Shown here piece after piece: positions 33,001-42,124 of a stretch of 64,000 bases of DNA (its first letter is position 1; each line of letters begins with the position of its first letter). The notes under the pieces are model-generated. The model ran no database searches. It worked only from the letters and a program-made list of their open reading frames with translations, and was not told the DNA's origin. The translations under genes were made by a program, and so were the position numbers. This DNA is from SIG575 sp964507395 (GTDB lineage Bacteria; Bacillota; Clostridia; Oscillospirales; Acutalibacteraceae), in assembly GCA_964507395.1 (NCBI GenBank), contig CAZDQE010000006.1:1-64000 (forward strand), in the 5' to 3' direction.

Positions 33001-34358
33001 TCGGAGTATGTAAGGTTAGCAGTTCTTTCTAAGATTTCTGCTGTATAGTTATCTACAATATACTGGTCATACATATTAATATCATCAGCTACATAGTGTG
33101 CCACAGGTTCAGCATTAAGCCAGGCTTCAAGTTCATCAACAGACGCCTGTGTATAAAGGCGGATGCTTTCTGAGCCTAATGCTGTTGCACCTGCAGCATA
33201 AGTTCTTACCGTAACAGTGTTGTCCTTAACGTCATAGAAAGCATTGTATGCTTCAAGTGCTTCTGTCCAATCTGCTTTGACAGGAACAAGTGCCTGCTTT
33301 GCGCTCTCAAGAGCAGCAGCACCTGACATTTCCTGAACCGTCTGACATGCTACCTTGAAAGCATAGTTAGGTCCGGGCATAGCCTTAGCTGCAAGAGCAA
33401 CCTTTTCAAGCTGAGTGAGGTAAGCATTCCATGAGTCCTCGGTATAGTAGCTCTTTTCAAGACCTTCACCAAGGTATGTATTCATTTTTGTTTCGGCAGT
33501 GCTTCTTGCTGTATCATCTCTGTAGTACATCTCAACGTTAGCGTAAGTGCTGCCGTTGTAAACTACTGAGAAGTTATAGTAACCTGAAGGAGGTGTTGTA
33601 AGTACAAACCAGTTAATGGAGCTTGTTTCTGTGGCATACATTGATGCACCGGGCCAATACAAATTTGCAACAGACAACGTTGACGGATAAGTACCTGACA
33701 ACGACATTGTTCTTGTAGCATTTGATTTACCGCCGGCACCACCTGATGTTTCAGTAACACAACTGAGGGTTATGTTAGGGGTCTGAACATAACAGGTATT
33801 TATCTGAGCAAAGCTGTCAAAGCCATAGCTACTGCCGGGAGTCGAAGGTTCGCTGGTAATATACGAGCCGACTGCACCTGTCTGCGAACCGCTGGCGGAA
33901 ACATAACCATAGCCGTAGCCTGTCATACCTGCATAAACTGTATTACCGCTTGAATCCTGAAGGTCATAGTTACATTCATAACGGATAAGACCTGCAAGAC
34001 CTGAACTGATAGTACCTGTTACGGCAAAGGTTGAGCCGCTTGTTGTACAAACTGCACCAATAACAGATGAGTCAACCGTAACGGTATTAAGTACACTGGT
34101 ATCATCCTGATAATACCTGATAGATGCAGTAACAGAATTTACCTTTATCTGGTAACCTGATACTTTACTCTTGATTGTAATGGAGCCACTGACGCTTGTG
34201 CCTGTGCATTCAGTACCCGTAAGGCTGAAAGCGTTAATCGCTTCAACACCGCCTCCCACTGCACCTGTAGCAAAAGCAGCAAGAGACCCGAATCCCATGG
34301 AAACAGATGTCATCATAACTGCAATTACGAGCAAGAGAGACAACAATTTCTTTTTCAT
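30057..34358 (-). CDS. large secreted repeat protein with C-terminal dockerin
   Basis: ATG 34358 follows AAGGCGGAG by 6 bases. The 1433-residue protein has a signal peptide (KKKLLSLLLVIAVMMTSVSM, cut after AFA), a Ser/Thr/Gly-rich N-terminal part (about 30-290) of predicted beta structure, then about ten degenerate repeats of 65-75 residues with the pattern ADYT-x-V-x-x-AI-x-x-A (FIVAR-like helical repeats, up to about residue 1260). It ends in a dockerin type I domain: GDANGDAVVDTLDVAYV and DFDRDGYIDALDVAGL, two Ca2+-binding loops in the duplicated F-hand form. Dockerins bind cohesins on scaffoldins or cell surface, so the protein is probably mounted on the cell envelope or a cellulosome-like complex. 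No catalytic domain is seen; a structural or adhesive role is likely. Confidence 0.85.
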   Translation of the reverse strand: MKKKLLSLLLVIAVMMTSVSMGFGSLAAFATGAVGGGVEAINAFSLTGTECTGTSVSGSITIKSKVSGYQIKVNSVTASIRYYQDDTSVLNTVTVDSSVIGAVCTTSGSTFAVTGTISSGLAGLIRYECNYDLQDSSGNTVYAGMTGYGYGYVSASGSQTGAVGSYITSEPSTPGSSYGFDSFAQINTCYVQTPNITLSCVTETSGGAGGKSNATRTMSLSGTYPSTLSVANLYWPGASMYATETSSINWFVLTTPPSGYYNFSVVYNGSTYANVEMYYRDDTARSTAETKMNTYLGEGLEKSYYTEDSWNAYLTQLEKVALAAKAMPGPNYAFKVACQTVQEMSGAAALESAKQALVPVKADWTEALEAYNAFYDVKDNTVTVRTYAAGATALGSESIRLYTQASVDELEAWLNAEPVAHYVADDINMYDQYIVDNYTAEILERTANLTYSDAVYTYMDVAIDEYENAKQSDYTTTTWAAYKGAVDIAKALSRELNTTSQSDINTSLMAIVSAKANLKYVAADTTELLNQIAIADTVYDDYDAGELITAADGFDEVWDNFEDAYNAAVAVKNYTIDKQEDVDNAANTLKVAIAALSSYRVLDTTELQKVLALTPEYESSKYVADSYNMWSSLRVEGYTFLGKASISYTGSDRKTYDNLEEMNRLIELIQSAYDNLEKVKADFTELDKYVAKIPSDDVLALYEQAYVDAIRDVVATIDYGATFDEQDSVDEITMNLKYALAELTEEHYKTADYTDVDAAISEAEALDGSIYTNYSIVEEAIAAVDRTKKIVDQDDVDAMAAAIREAIAGLEYIAADYTEVNAAIAEAEAVENKDWYANYDRVEELIAAVDWDKKLSEQAEVDAYAAAIREAIANLTLDEADYSGIRAAIAEAEALEPLKDFNDEFVESLDLAISKVVAGYTKDRQAEVDAMEAEIRAVLATAEENLLLADYSKLNVAVDYAKSFKPAEYSNYEVVQSAIDAVDWNLNCRQTTEMQAQIEAIYSAVNELKLLPADYTKVDEAIEAARYAYNNGDYEYTEESIKAVEDAIGTVNRDLDVQHQSEVDAYVAVIEQAVAGLTYVRAVYTALDDAIAQYNALQRDLYASLADVDAYVAALDMNKTIDKQSEVDAAAEELTEMLGSLEYAPADYTAVNNAKSAYDSLNKNYYEAEDLALVEEAISAVVEGYTRERQAEVDKMAQDINDALDILRTKIKSAVLTDLEAAVAAANAKVTEMNATGYEIDQDTLSALSVSVYKASKYDETTKISSQDDIDALTAQIIEETANLEYVFTIDLTGTGLVIDENGYIYGFEEGTMAGDARELIFFVGAAELKIYETKNGFGTGTMIQFISTKDGSILGTYTVLVFGDANGDAVVDTLDVAYVTEIVNSGDEPSAMLLKVLDFDRDGYIDALDVAGLISIANMDYTLMQDGTMGTY

Positions 34359-34564
34359 ACATACTCCGCCTTTCAAATGGTTTTAGCTGAAAAATAAAAT
34401 TTTGAAAAGTTATTTAGCGACTTATCACGGAATCAGTTTTTTCCTGAAAAAGGGTACACTAACCCACTTATAGATATAGTCTCATGGTTATTATACAGTA
34501 AAACCAAATCATAATCAAGTAGTTTAATAGATTTTATTAAAAATTTGTATATTTTCAATAAAAT

Positions 34565-34595
34565 AACGAGCCTTATTTTAACAATACGACTCGTT
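34565..34595. terminator. terminator after rlmA
   Basis: AACGAG (34565-34570) pairs with CTCGTT (34590-34595), with further weak pairing inside, followed on the minus strand by ATTTTATTG. It is 23 bases past the rlmA stop. Confidence 0.6.
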
Positions 34596-34617
34596 GAATT
34601 TTCCGTTTCGGAAACTT

Positions 34618-35424
34618 TTACTGTTTTTTGAAAATAAGAATTTCAAAAGAGTATTCAATTTTCTCAGGAGGAAATCTGAACAGCTTTTTTGCATCCTGTT
34701 CAGAGGTCTTGTAATAGTATGGAGTCATCAGAAATAAGTTTTTCACATCATCCTCCGAACTCATTTTCATAATCCCGTCTGTACTGACCTTTTCCATGAA
34801 TAAAAAATTTTTCATTTCATAGGGCTTTACATCGTTTTTATAAGGCTTGTCATAAATTGCTTTTTTAAGACTCCACAGATGATTCTCTGCAGGAATAACA
34901 TAAATAAAATACCCGCCGTTTTTCAGAACCCTGTGAAATTCATCTTCACAAAGAGGAGAAAAAACGGAAAGACAAACGTCGGCACATCCGTCTGCAATCG
35001 GCAGATGAAACACGCTCGCTGCGGCACATTTGATTTGCTTTTCCCTTTTTGCCGCAATTTTCATGGCATCCTTTGATATGTCCACAGCCAGAATTTCTGC
35101 ATCCCGAAGGAAATCAAAAACACCTTTTGTATACCAGCCCTCACCACAGCCTGCATCAATTATCACAGGTGATCTGTCCGTATATTTCTTTATCACTTCA
35201 CAAAGCTTATCCCTCAAAGGAAGATAATAACCCTTTTCGAGAAAATCATGACGCGCCTTTATCATCAGCTTGTTATCCCCGTGATTACCCTTCGGCAAAT
35301 TATTCGGCAAAAGATTTATGTATCCGCTTTTCGCTTTATCAAAAGAATGTCCTTTTACGCACACTGCACCTTTTTCATGTTCTTTAAGTTTTTCGCCGCA
35401 CACAGGACAGAGAAAATATGTCAC
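34618..35424 (-). CDS. rlmA: 23S rRNA (guanine-N1)-methyltransferase RlmA-type
   Basis: The GTG at 35424 follows GAGGTG by 6 bases and is preferred over a GTG at 35433 that lies inside that site. The protein (268 aa) begins with a zinc ribbon, FLCPVCGEKL...CVKGHSFD (Cys-Cys-Cys-His), then SGYINLLP, which is typical of RlmA, then the SAM-binding motif VIIDAGCGEGWYT and a class I methyltransferase core with ADVCLSVFSPL. RlmA(I/II) methylates G745/G748 of 23S rRNA and can confer or affect resistance to macrolide-like drugs such as tylosin or mycinamicin. It is a single gene with its own terminator. The exact guanine cannot be read. Confidence 0.88.
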   Translation of the reverse strand: MTYFLCPVCGEKLKEHEKGAVCVKGHSFDKAKSGYINLLPNNLPKGNHGDNKLMIKARHDFLEKGYYLPLRDKLCEVIKKYTDRSPVIIDAGCGEGWYTKGVFDFLRDAEILAVDISKDAMKIAAKREKQIKCAAASVFHLPIADGCADVCLSVFSPLCEDEFHRVLKNGGYFIYVIPAENHLWSLKKAIYDKPYKNDVKPYEMKNFLFMEKVSTDGIMKMSSEDDVKNLFLMTPYYYKTSEQDAKKLFRFPPEKIEYSFEILIFKKQ

Positions 35425-35544
35425 TTGAATCACCTCACTATACTATAATATATTAGCACACTTATTAAAGAAAAGCAAAAAAGACTTGACAATTTTTCTG
35501 AACAGAGTAAAATTAGTTTGATATGGTATATAAAGGATGATTTT

Positions 35545-36471
35545 ATGATTTACAACAATGTTCTCGAAGCTATGGGAAGCACGCCTATAATCAGACTCAA
35601 CAACATGGTCGATGATGACAGTGCACAGGTGCTTGTAAAATATGAGGGACTTAATGTTGGCGGCTCAATCAAGACAAGAACTGCTTACAACATGATCAAA
35701 CAAGGCGAAAAAGACGGTCTTATCACAAAGGATACAATAATCGTTGAGCCTACAAGCGGAAATCAGGGAATCGGTCTTGCGCTGGTAGGTGCGGTGAGAG
35801 GATATAAAACAATTATAATAATGCCTGACAGTGTAAGCGAAGAGAGAAGAATGCTCGTTGAGCATTACGGCGCTGAGGTTAAGCTTATCCATGATGACGG
35901 CAACATCGGCGAATGTATTGAAAACTGTCTTAAAACCGCTATAAAAATGGCAGAAGAGGATCCGAGAGTTTTTGTTCCTCAGCAGTTTTCAAACCCTGCC
36001 AACCCTGCCGTTCACAGATACCGCACAGCTCTCGAAATTATGGAACAGGTTGCAGAGCCTATTCACGGCTTCTGCTCAGGTGTAGGTACAGGCGGTACTA
36101 TCTCAGGCATAGGCGAGGTTCTTAAAACAAATTATCCCGATATCACAATATGGGCAGTTGAGCCTGAAAACGCTGCTATTCTGGCAGGCGGAAATATCGG
36201 CACACATCTTCAGATGGGAATCGGTGACGGTCTTATCCCCGACAATCTGAATCAGAAGATTTATGACGATATTTATATCGTGACAGATGAGGAAGCAATT
36301 CAGACCGCAAAGGATTTGGCAAGCAAGGAAGGTCTTATGTGCGGAATCTCAAGCGGAACAAATGTTGCTGCAGCCTTGAAGCTTGCGAAAAAGCTCGGTA
36401 AAGGTAAAACAGTTATTACAGTTCTCCCCGACACGGCTGAGAGATATTTCTCAACTCCCCTTTTCAAATAA
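35545..36471 (+). CDS. cysK: cysteine synthase
   Basis: ATG 35545 has AAAGGATG 5 bases upstream. The 308-residue PLP enzyme has the lysine motif GGSIKTRTAYNMI (about 40), the substrate loop VEPTSGNQGIGLAL (about 70), the phosphate loop GVGTGGTISGIG (about 180) and ISSGTNVAAA at the end. It forms cysteine from O-acetylserine and sulfide. The length and motifs fit CysK/CysM; some variants of this group make other beta-substituted alanines. No cys operon genes are adjacent. It is monocistronic, closed by a bidirectional terminator. Confidence 0.9.
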   Translation: MIYNNVLEAMGSTPIIRLNNMVDDDSAQVLVKYEGLNVGGSIKTRTAYNMIKQGEKDGLITKDTIIVEPTSGNQGIGLALVGAVRGYKTIIIMPDSVSEERRMLVEHYGAEVKLIHDDGNIGECIENCLKTAIKMAEEDPRVFVPQQFSNPANPAVHRYRTALEIMEQVAEPIHGFCSGVGTGGTISGIGEVLKTNYPDITIWAVEPENAAILAGGNIGTHLQMGIGDGLIPDNLNQKIYDDIYIVTDEEAIQTAKDLASKEGLMCGISSGTNVAAALKLAKKLGKGKTVITVLPDTAERYFSTPLFK

Positions 36472-36517
36472 TTTTCAACGAAAAAATCCCCTCAGTCATT
36501 TTCTTGAGAAAACGACA

Positions 36518-36549
36518 GCTCCCCTAACGTCATTAAGTTAAGGGGAGCC
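36518..36549. terminator. bidirectional terminator between cysK and lysA
   Basis: GCTCCCCTAAC and GTTAAGGGGAGC form an 11-bp stem with one bulged base (36518-36549), flanked by T-rich sequence on the plus side and shared by the convergent genes. Confidence 0.75.
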
Positions 36550-36564
36550 TTTTATTACCGTAAA

Positions 36565-37863
36565 TCACATGTCATTTCTGATTAAATCTTCATAGGTTTC
36601 TGCTTTGACAACAATTCTTTCCTCGTCACCGTTCAGCATTACAACTGCGGGACGGGGATTTCTGTTATAGTTTGACGACATTGAATAATTGTAAGCGCCT
36701 GTTGAAAGCACCGCCATAATGTCACCCGACTGCGGCTTCTGAATATAAGTATTTTCCTGAATCATATCTCCGCTTTCGCAGCACTTACCTGCAATCGTTA
36801 CACAGAAATCAGCCTTTTCCGCCGCCTTGTTCGCAATCACAGCCATGTATGATGACCGGTAGAGAATGTATCTGGGATTGTCACACATACCGCCGTCAAC
36901 CGAAACATAAGTTCTCACATCAGGAATGGTTTTTATTGCACCTACGGTATACAACGTAATTCCCGCTTCACCTACTATTGACCTGCCGGGCTCAATAATA
37001 ATAAAGGGAGTTCTAATGCTTCTCTCCGCACACTCTTTTTTGATTACCTCTGCAACCTTTTCCATATATTCATTGAAAGGTGCGGGAGTGTGCTCTTCGA
37101 TATATCTGATTCCGAAACCGCCGCCAAGGTCAAGCTCTTCAATCTCAACGCCTGTTTCGTTTTTAATATCCTCCACAATGCCCATCATGACTTTTGCCGC
37201 ATGCTCAAAAGAGTCTACTGCAAAAATCTGTGAGCCGATGTGACAGTGAATTCCCTTGAAGCAGATTTTTTCTGCACCGACAGCCATTTTAATTGCTTTC
37301 ATCGCATCTCCCGTGTCAAGGTCAAGACCGAATTTTGAATCAGTCTGTCCTGTCATTATGAAGGAGTGTGTTTCAGCTTCAATACCGGGTTTTACTCTGA
37401 CGATAACATTTATAACAGTGTCAAGCTTTTCTGAAATTTCAATAAGGTTTTCCATTTCAAAAATGTTGTCAACCATTATTCTGCCCACACCGCTTTTTAC
37501 GGCAAACTCAAGCTCACTGACAGACTTGTTGCTGCCGTGGAAATAAGCCTTTTCCATGGGAAACCCTGCCTGCATTGCAGTGTAAATTTCACCGCCGGAA
37601 ACAACATCAATACCCATGTTTTCTTCGTTTATAATTTTATACATGGCTTTACAAGAGAAAGCCTTTGATGCATAAATAACTCTGCCGTTTCCGCCGTAGT
37701 TTTCATTCATTGAGTCAACAAATTTACGGCAATTTTTTCTGATGAGCACCTCATCCATAATATATACGGGTGTTCCGTATTTTTCGGCTAAGTCAACAGT
37801 ATCGTGACCGCCGAAGATAAGGTGTCCTTTTTCGTTCACACCTAAACTTTCTGAAACAAACAT
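36565..37863 (-). CDS. lysA: diaminopimelate decarboxylase
   Basis: The 432-residue fold-type III PLP enzyme has the Schiff-base lysine motif VIYASKAFSCKAM (about 55), the HCHIGSQI block (about 208), GGGFGIRY (about 247), EPGRSIVGEAG (about 292) and the CCESGD motif (about 360, the catalytic Cys of the partner subunit). It makes lysine from meso-diaminopimelate, the last step of lysine synthesis. AAAGGATTG lies 8 bases upstream of the start. It is followed 31 bases upstream on the same strand by engB and lon, a common housekeeping order, although a separate promoter is likely. Confidence 0.95.
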   Translation of the reverse strand: MFVSESLGVNEKGHLIFGGHDTVDLAEKYGTPVYIMDEVLIRKNCRKFVDSMNENYGGNGRVIYASKAFSCKAMYKIINEENMGIDVVSGGEIYTAMQAGFPMEKAYFHGSNKSVSELEFAVKSGVGRIMVDNIFEMENLIEISEKLDTVINVIVRVKPGIEAETHSFIMTGQTDSKFGLDLDTGDAMKAIKMAVGAEKICFKGIHCHIGSQIFAVDSFEHAAKVMMGIVEDIKNETGVEIEELDLGGGFGIRYIEEHTPAPFNEYMEKVAEVIKKECAERSIRTPFIIIEPGRSIVGEAGITLYTVGAIKTIPDVRTYVSVDGGMCDNPRYILYRSSYMAVIANKAAEKADFCVTIAGKCCESGDMIQENTYIQKPQSGDIMAVLSTGAYNYSMSSNYNRNPRPAVVMLNGDEERIVVKAETYEDLIRNDM

Positions 37864-37884
37864 TTTATCAATCCTTTCGGAGAA

Positions 37885-38469
37885 TTAGTCAATTGAAGAA
37901 TCGATTACCTTTCTCAGCTCATCTCTTCCGTCACCGTTAAGAGATGAAAACGGAATAACTGCAACGGGGTTGAAGCCTTCCAATTCAACCTGAATTTCCT
38001 GCAAGCGTTTCGCGTACTCAGTCTTATTCAGCTTATCGCTTTTTGTCATAACAACTGCAAATTTAAAATTGTTATGTGCAAGGTATTCAATCATATCAAC
38101 ATCGTCTTTTGTAATGCTTCTTCTCATATCCGTCAGCACTACAACAAGCCTGATATTTCTGCCTGAAGCAAAATAACCTTCCATCAGGTCTGCCCAGCGT
38201 TTTTTCTCGTTATCGGAAACCTTTGCATATCCGTAGCCAGGAAGGTCAGTGAAATAAATATTATCAACTGTATAGAAATTTATTGTTACAGTTTTTCCGG
38301 GAACAGAGCTTACACGGGCGAGTCCTTTTCTGTTAAGAACCTTATTGAGAAGCGAGCTTTTCCCCACATTAGAGCGACCGGCAAAGGCGATTTCTGCTTT
38401 TGTCGATGGCGGAAGCTGTGCAAAGGTGCCGTATGAAGCCTCATAATCTGATTTTTCAAATTTAAGCAT
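37885..38469 (-). CDS. engB: ribosome-biogenesis GTPase EngB/YsxC
   Basis: The 194-residue GTPase has P-loop GRSNVGKSSLL (about 31), G2/G3 ... FTDLPGYGYAK (about 73), TKSDK (about 140) and SSLNGDG (about 175). It takes part in assembly of the large ribosomal subunit. It overlaps the end of lon by 8 bases and shares its operon, a linkage frequent in Firmicutes (lon-ysxC). Confidence 0.95.
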   Translation of the reverse strand: MLKFEKSDYEASYGTFAQLPPSTKAEIAFAGRSNVGKSSLLNKVLNRKGLARVSSVPGKTVTINFYTVDNIYFTDLPGYGYAKVSDNEKKRWADLMEGYFASGRNIRLVVVLTDMRRSITKDDVDMIEYLAHNNFKFAVVMTKSDKLNKTEYAKRLQEIQVELEGFNPVAVIPFSSLNGDGRDELRKVIDSSID

Positions 38470-40876
38470 TAGCTCTTCCCCTCCTCTGTGAAACAGCCGT
38501 GTCGCTGATGATTTTTCTTTCTTTTTCTTCTTTTATCTTTTTCTCTGTTTTCTTTTCAGCAAGAGCATTTTCAAAAACAGTGTCAAGGTTTTCAGCCATA
38601 ACAAAGTGAATGTTTTCCTTTACAACATTTTCAACCTCGTCAAGGTCAGATTTATTTTCTTCGGGAATAATAACAGTTTTGATTCCGTGACGGTAAGCCG
38701 CCATAGTTTTCTCGCGAAGTCCGCCGATAGGAAGAACTTTACCTCTCAGGGAAATTTCGCCTGTCATTGCAACATCTCCTCTGACAGGTGTGCCGCTGAG
38801 AGCTGACAGCAATGCCGTTGCAATTGTCACGCCTGCTGAGGGACCGTCCTTCGGAACTGCACCTGCCGGAAAATGCAGATGAATATCCTTCGTCTTATAG
38901 AAATCCTCCTGAATTTCATATTCCTTAGCCTTTGAACGGATAAAGCTTACAGCCGCTGAGGCAGACTCTTTCATTACATCTCCGAGAGAGCCTGTGAGCT
39001 TGATTTCGCCCTTACCGTCAAGAACTGCGGCCTCAACCTGAAGCATTTCACCGCCTACGCTTGTCCACGCAAGGCCGTTGACAACACCGATTTCATCTTT
39101 TCTCTCAAGCTTTTCTTCCTTATATTTTCTTGAGCCTAACATTTCTTCAAGGTCTGCTGGTTTTACCGTAACTCTCTTGTCGCTTTCGTCAAGCTTAAAT
39201 GCAGTTTTTCTGCATACAGCAGCAATCTGTTTTTCAAGAAGTCTGACACCTGCTTCTCTCGTATAGCCGTCAATAATTTCACGAAGGGATGCATCGGTAA
39301 TTCTCAGCATATTCGCGGGAATTCCGTGCATTTTTCTTTGCTTGGGAATAAGATGCTTCTTCGCGATATTGAATTTTTCCTCATGTGTATAGCTGCCGAG
39401 CTCAATGATTTCCATTCTGTCAAGAAGAGGTGCCGGAATTGAATACTTATCGTTAGCAGTTGTAATAAACAAAACCTTACTCAAATCAAAGGGAACCTCA
39501 AGATAATGGTCGCAAAAAGCATTATTCTGCTCCGCATCAAGAACTTCAAGAAGAGCCGATGAGGGGTCACCTTTATAATCCGAACCCAATTTGTCAACCT
39601 CATCAAGAAGCATGAGAGGATTAGAGCTTTTCGCCTGCTCCATTGCCGCCATAATTCTGCCCGGCATTGAGCCGATATAAGTTTTTCTGTGACCTCTGAT
39701 TTCAGCCTCATCATGAACACCGCCCAGAGAAATGCGCACATATTTTCTGCCCATAGCCTCCGCAATCGAACGCGCAATTGAAGTTTTTCCAACACCGGGA
39801 GGTCCTACAAGACAGATAATCTGTCCGTTTATGTCGGGATTCAGTTTTCTCACTGCCAGCATTTCTATAATTCTCGTTTTGACTTTTTCAAGGCCGTGAT
39901 GGTCGCGGTCAAGAACTTTTCTTGCATTTTTTAAATCAAGCTTATCTTCTGTTCTGATATTCCACGGCATATTAAGAACCGTCATAAGATACGAGCGTGA
40001 AACTGTCGCTTCAGGAGAAGTGGGAGACATTTTTTCAAGCCTTGAACATTCATCAAGAAGCTTTTTCTCATGAACCTCTTCCAGGCCGATAGCCTTTATT
40101 TTATCACGGAATGACAGAATCTCATCCTCTACCGTTTTGCCTTCCCCAAGCTCCTCTGAAATCGCTTTCATCTGCTCGCGAAGAAAATACTCCTTCTGAT
40201 TTTTGTCAATTCTTTCCTGAACTGTTGACTGAATTTTTTCTTCAAGTCTGAAGAGTTCAATTTCGCTCATCAGCATTGTGCAGCACTTAAGAAGTCTGTT
40301 TGCAATATTAAGCTCACTGAGAATTTCATATCTCTGCTCATACTCAATCATGATATTGCCTGCAATATAGTCTGCAAGTCTGCCCGGACTTTTCTCATCA
40401 ATTACACCAAGCAGAACATCAGGAGCAAGGCGGGGCGCAACCTGAGCATATTCTTCAAAAATATCCTTAAGCTGTCTTGTTAAAGCGTTTACATAATCCC
40501 TTTCTTCTTCTTTGATTTTATGACTGCGTGTGAGCTTGACAGACGCCTCAAGGTAAGGCTTTACCGTAATCATTTCTGCGATTTCCGCTCTGTACATTCC
40601 ATTGACAGTAACACGCACATTGTCAGAATTAGGAATTTTAGTTACTTGCTGAACTGTCGCTACAACACCTATTCTGAATAAATCTGCAGGCATCGGTTCT
40701 TCAATCGAAACGCTTTTCTGTGCAACGAGAAAAACCTCTCTGCCGTTTGCCATTGCCGCTTTTATCGCTGCAATGGATTTTTTTCTGCCTACTTCAAAAT
40801 GCAGCTTCTCTTCGGGAAAAACAACAAGTCCCCTGAGTGCCACAACAGGCATTACATCGAACAAAACATTTTCCAT
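38462..40876 (-). CDS. lon: ATP-dependent protease La
   Basis: The 804-residue protein has the LON substrate domain (about 1-200: MPVVALRGLVVFPEEKLHFE), the AAA+ domain with Walker A GPPGVGKTSIA (about 360) and Walker B LMLLDEVDKL (about 425), and the protease domain with catalytic Ser in PKDGPSAGVTIA (about 680) and Lys in MTGEISLRGKVLPIGGLREK (about 725). It degrades misfolded and regulatory proteins. A Lys/Glu-rich tail after residue 775 is a modest extension. The engB gene overlaps its end. No HrcA/CIRCE-type element is seen upstream. Confidence 0.97.
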   Translation of the reverse strand: MENVLFDVMPVVALRGLVVFPEEKLHFEVGRKKSIAAIKAAMANGREVFLVAQKSVSIEEPMPADLFRIGVVATVQQVTKIPNSDNVRVTVNGMYRAEIAEMITVKPYLEASVKLTRSHKIKEEERDYVNALTRQLKDIFEEYAQVAPRLAPDVLLGVIDEKSPGRLADYIAGNIMIEYEQRYEILSELNIANRLLKCCTMLMSEIELFRLEEKIQSTVQERIDKNQKEYFLREQMKAISEELGEGKTVEDEILSFRDKIKAIGLEEVHEKKLLDECSRLEKMSPTSPEATVSRSYLMTVLNMPWNIRTEDKLDLKNARKVLDRDHHGLEKVKTRIIEMLAVRKLNPDINGQIICLVGPPGVGKTSIARSIAEAMGRKYVRISLGGVHDEAEIRGHRKTYIGSMPGRIMAAMEQAKSSNPLMLLDEVDKLGSDYKGDPSSALLEVLDAEQNNAFCDHYLEVPFDLSKVLFITTANDKYSIPAPLLDRMEIIELGSYTHEEKFNIAKKHLIPKQRKMHGIPANMLRITDASLREIIDGYTREAGVRLLEKQIAAVCRKTAFKLDESDKRVTVKPADLEEMLGSRKYKEEKLERKDEIGVVNGLAWTSVGGEMLQVEAAVLDGKGEIKLTGSLGDVMKESASAAVSFIRSKAKEYEIQEDFYKTKDIHLHFPAGAVPKDGPSAGVTIATALLSALSGTPVRGDVAMTGEISLRGKVLPIGGLREKTMAAYRHGIKTVIIPEENKSDLDEVENVVKENIHFVMAENLDTVFENALAEKKTEKKIKEEKERKIISDTAVSQRRGRANA

Positions 40877-41017
40877 ATCTATTTAAACCTTTCAATCCAC
40901 TATGTCTTTATATTATAAAGTAAAACCGCTTTTTCGTCAATGACAATAATGCTGTAAATATTAGAATATGTGTAAATTTATTTGAAACATTTCACTCAAA
41001 AAAATCCATTTGTGTTA

Positions 41018-41046
41018 TTGACACCTAACTCTTCGGGTGGTATCAT
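41018..41046 (+). promoter_or_regulatory. promoter of the EamA transporter gene
   Basis: TTGACA (41018-41023) and TATCAT (41041-41046) are separated by 17 bases. Transcription would begin near 41053, about 75 bases before the start codon. The string CGGGTGGTATC inside it looks like part of a T-box but falls in the spacer. Confidence 0.75.
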
Positions 41047-41127
41047 TTATCAAGGTAACAATATTAAAAATCGCATCAAACTATAGTCGTTCACAAGTCT
41101 GTGGTCGGAAAGGATATGGAAAATTAA

Positions 41128-42024
41128 ATGAAAAATAAAACTCTGCGGCAATTTGCGGGCACAGGAGCAGTAACTCTTGCAGGAATCCTATGGGGATGCA
41201 TCGGAATTTTCATCAGAAAATTTTCTGTAACACTTGATTCCATGCAGATAGTTACGGCACGTACACTGCTGACAACCGTCTTGCTTTTTGTGATACTTCT
41301 GATTTTCAAAAGAGATTTGCTGAAAATCAAGCTTCGGGATATATGGTGTTTTATCGGCACGGGAGTCTGCAGTATAATTTTCTTCAATTACTGCTACTTC
41401 AAGTGCATCAGCATAACATCCCTTTCTGTTGCGGCAGTTCTGCTCTATACCGCACCTGCTATAGTGATGGTCATTTCCGCCATAGTCTTTAAAGAAAAAA
41501 TCACTGTTCAGAAAATCAGCGCACTTCTTCTGGCAACACTGGGTTGTGTTCTTGTCAGCGGAATCACAGGAACGAAGGCTCTGATTTCAAAAGAAGGAAT
41601 ACTTATAGGTCTCGGTGCAGGCTTAGGATACGCCCTTTATTCGATTTTTTCAAGGGCGGCACTGAACAGAGGCTACAAATCGCTGACAATTATCTTTTAC
41701 ACATTTCTCATTGCTCTTATAGGTCTGATTCCTCTTACAGATTGGAAAGATTTAAGTTCTCAGATGTTTGCAAGCACAAATGATTTTCTTTACTTTCTTC
41801 TTTTTGCAATTGTCAGTACAGTTCTCCCCTATATATTTTACACCTACGGTCTTACAATTCTCTCGCCCTCAAAAGCGTCCATTATGGCATCAATTGAGCC
41901 TGTTGCCGCAACAATAATAGGCTTCATCTTCTTTGATGAAAGACCTTCAACCGTTGCTTTTTTCTCAATCGGATGCATCCTCTTCTCAATAATTCTTCTG
42001 GCAATAAACAAAGATAATAAATAA
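41128..42024 (+). CDS. EamA/DMT-family transporter
   Basis: The 298-residue protein has ten membrane helices in two EamA repeats, with the characteristic ITSLSVAAVLLYTAPAIVMVI in the first and LSPSKASIMASIEPVAATII in the second (the conserved 'P...a' helix 4/9 of each half). It exports or imports small metabolites; the substrate is unknown. AAAGGA lies 16 bases upstream of the start, and a separate promoter precedes it. It stands between lon (divergent) and the aminopeptidase operon (convergent). Confidence 0.9.
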   Translation: MKNKTLRQFAGTGAVTLAGILWGCIGIFIRKFSVTLDSMQIVTARTLLTTVLLFVILLIFKRDLLKIKLRDIWCFIGTGVCSIIFFNYCYFKCISITSLSVAAVLLYTAPAIVMVISAIVFKEKITVQKISALLLATLGCVLVSGITGTKALISKEGILIGLGAGLGYALYSIFSRAALNRGYKSLTIIFYTFLIALIGLIPLTDWKDLSSQMFASTNDFLYFLLFAIVSTVLPYIFYTYGLTILSPSKASIMASIEPVAATIIGFIFFDERPSTVAFFSIGCILFSIILLAINKDNK

Positions 42025-42028
42025 AATT

Positions 42029-42064
42029 AACCCCTTGAACAACTACTAAGTTTTCAAGGGGTTT
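42029..42064. terminator. bidirectional terminator after the transporter gene
   Basis: AACCCCTTGAA and TTCAAGGGGTTT make an 11-bp stem (42029-42064) between the convergent transporter and aminopeptidase genes, with T residues on the plus side. Confidence 0.85.
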
Positions 42065-42124
42065 CGTCATCGTTAAACAGGCAAGTTCTTCCACCGTCTG
42101 TTTTCAAAAGAGATTCTTCAATTT

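Noticed and set aside
30057..34358. repeats in the dockerin protein as a CRISPR or DNA-level tandem array
   Set aside because: The repeats are degenerate protein repeats of 65-75 residues; the DNA copies differ, with no unique spacers.
41031..41042. T-box-like GGGTGGTATC before the EamA gene
   Set aside because: Only the core letters fit. It lies in the spacer of a good TTGACA-TATCAT promoter and no stem I or antiterminator is visible.
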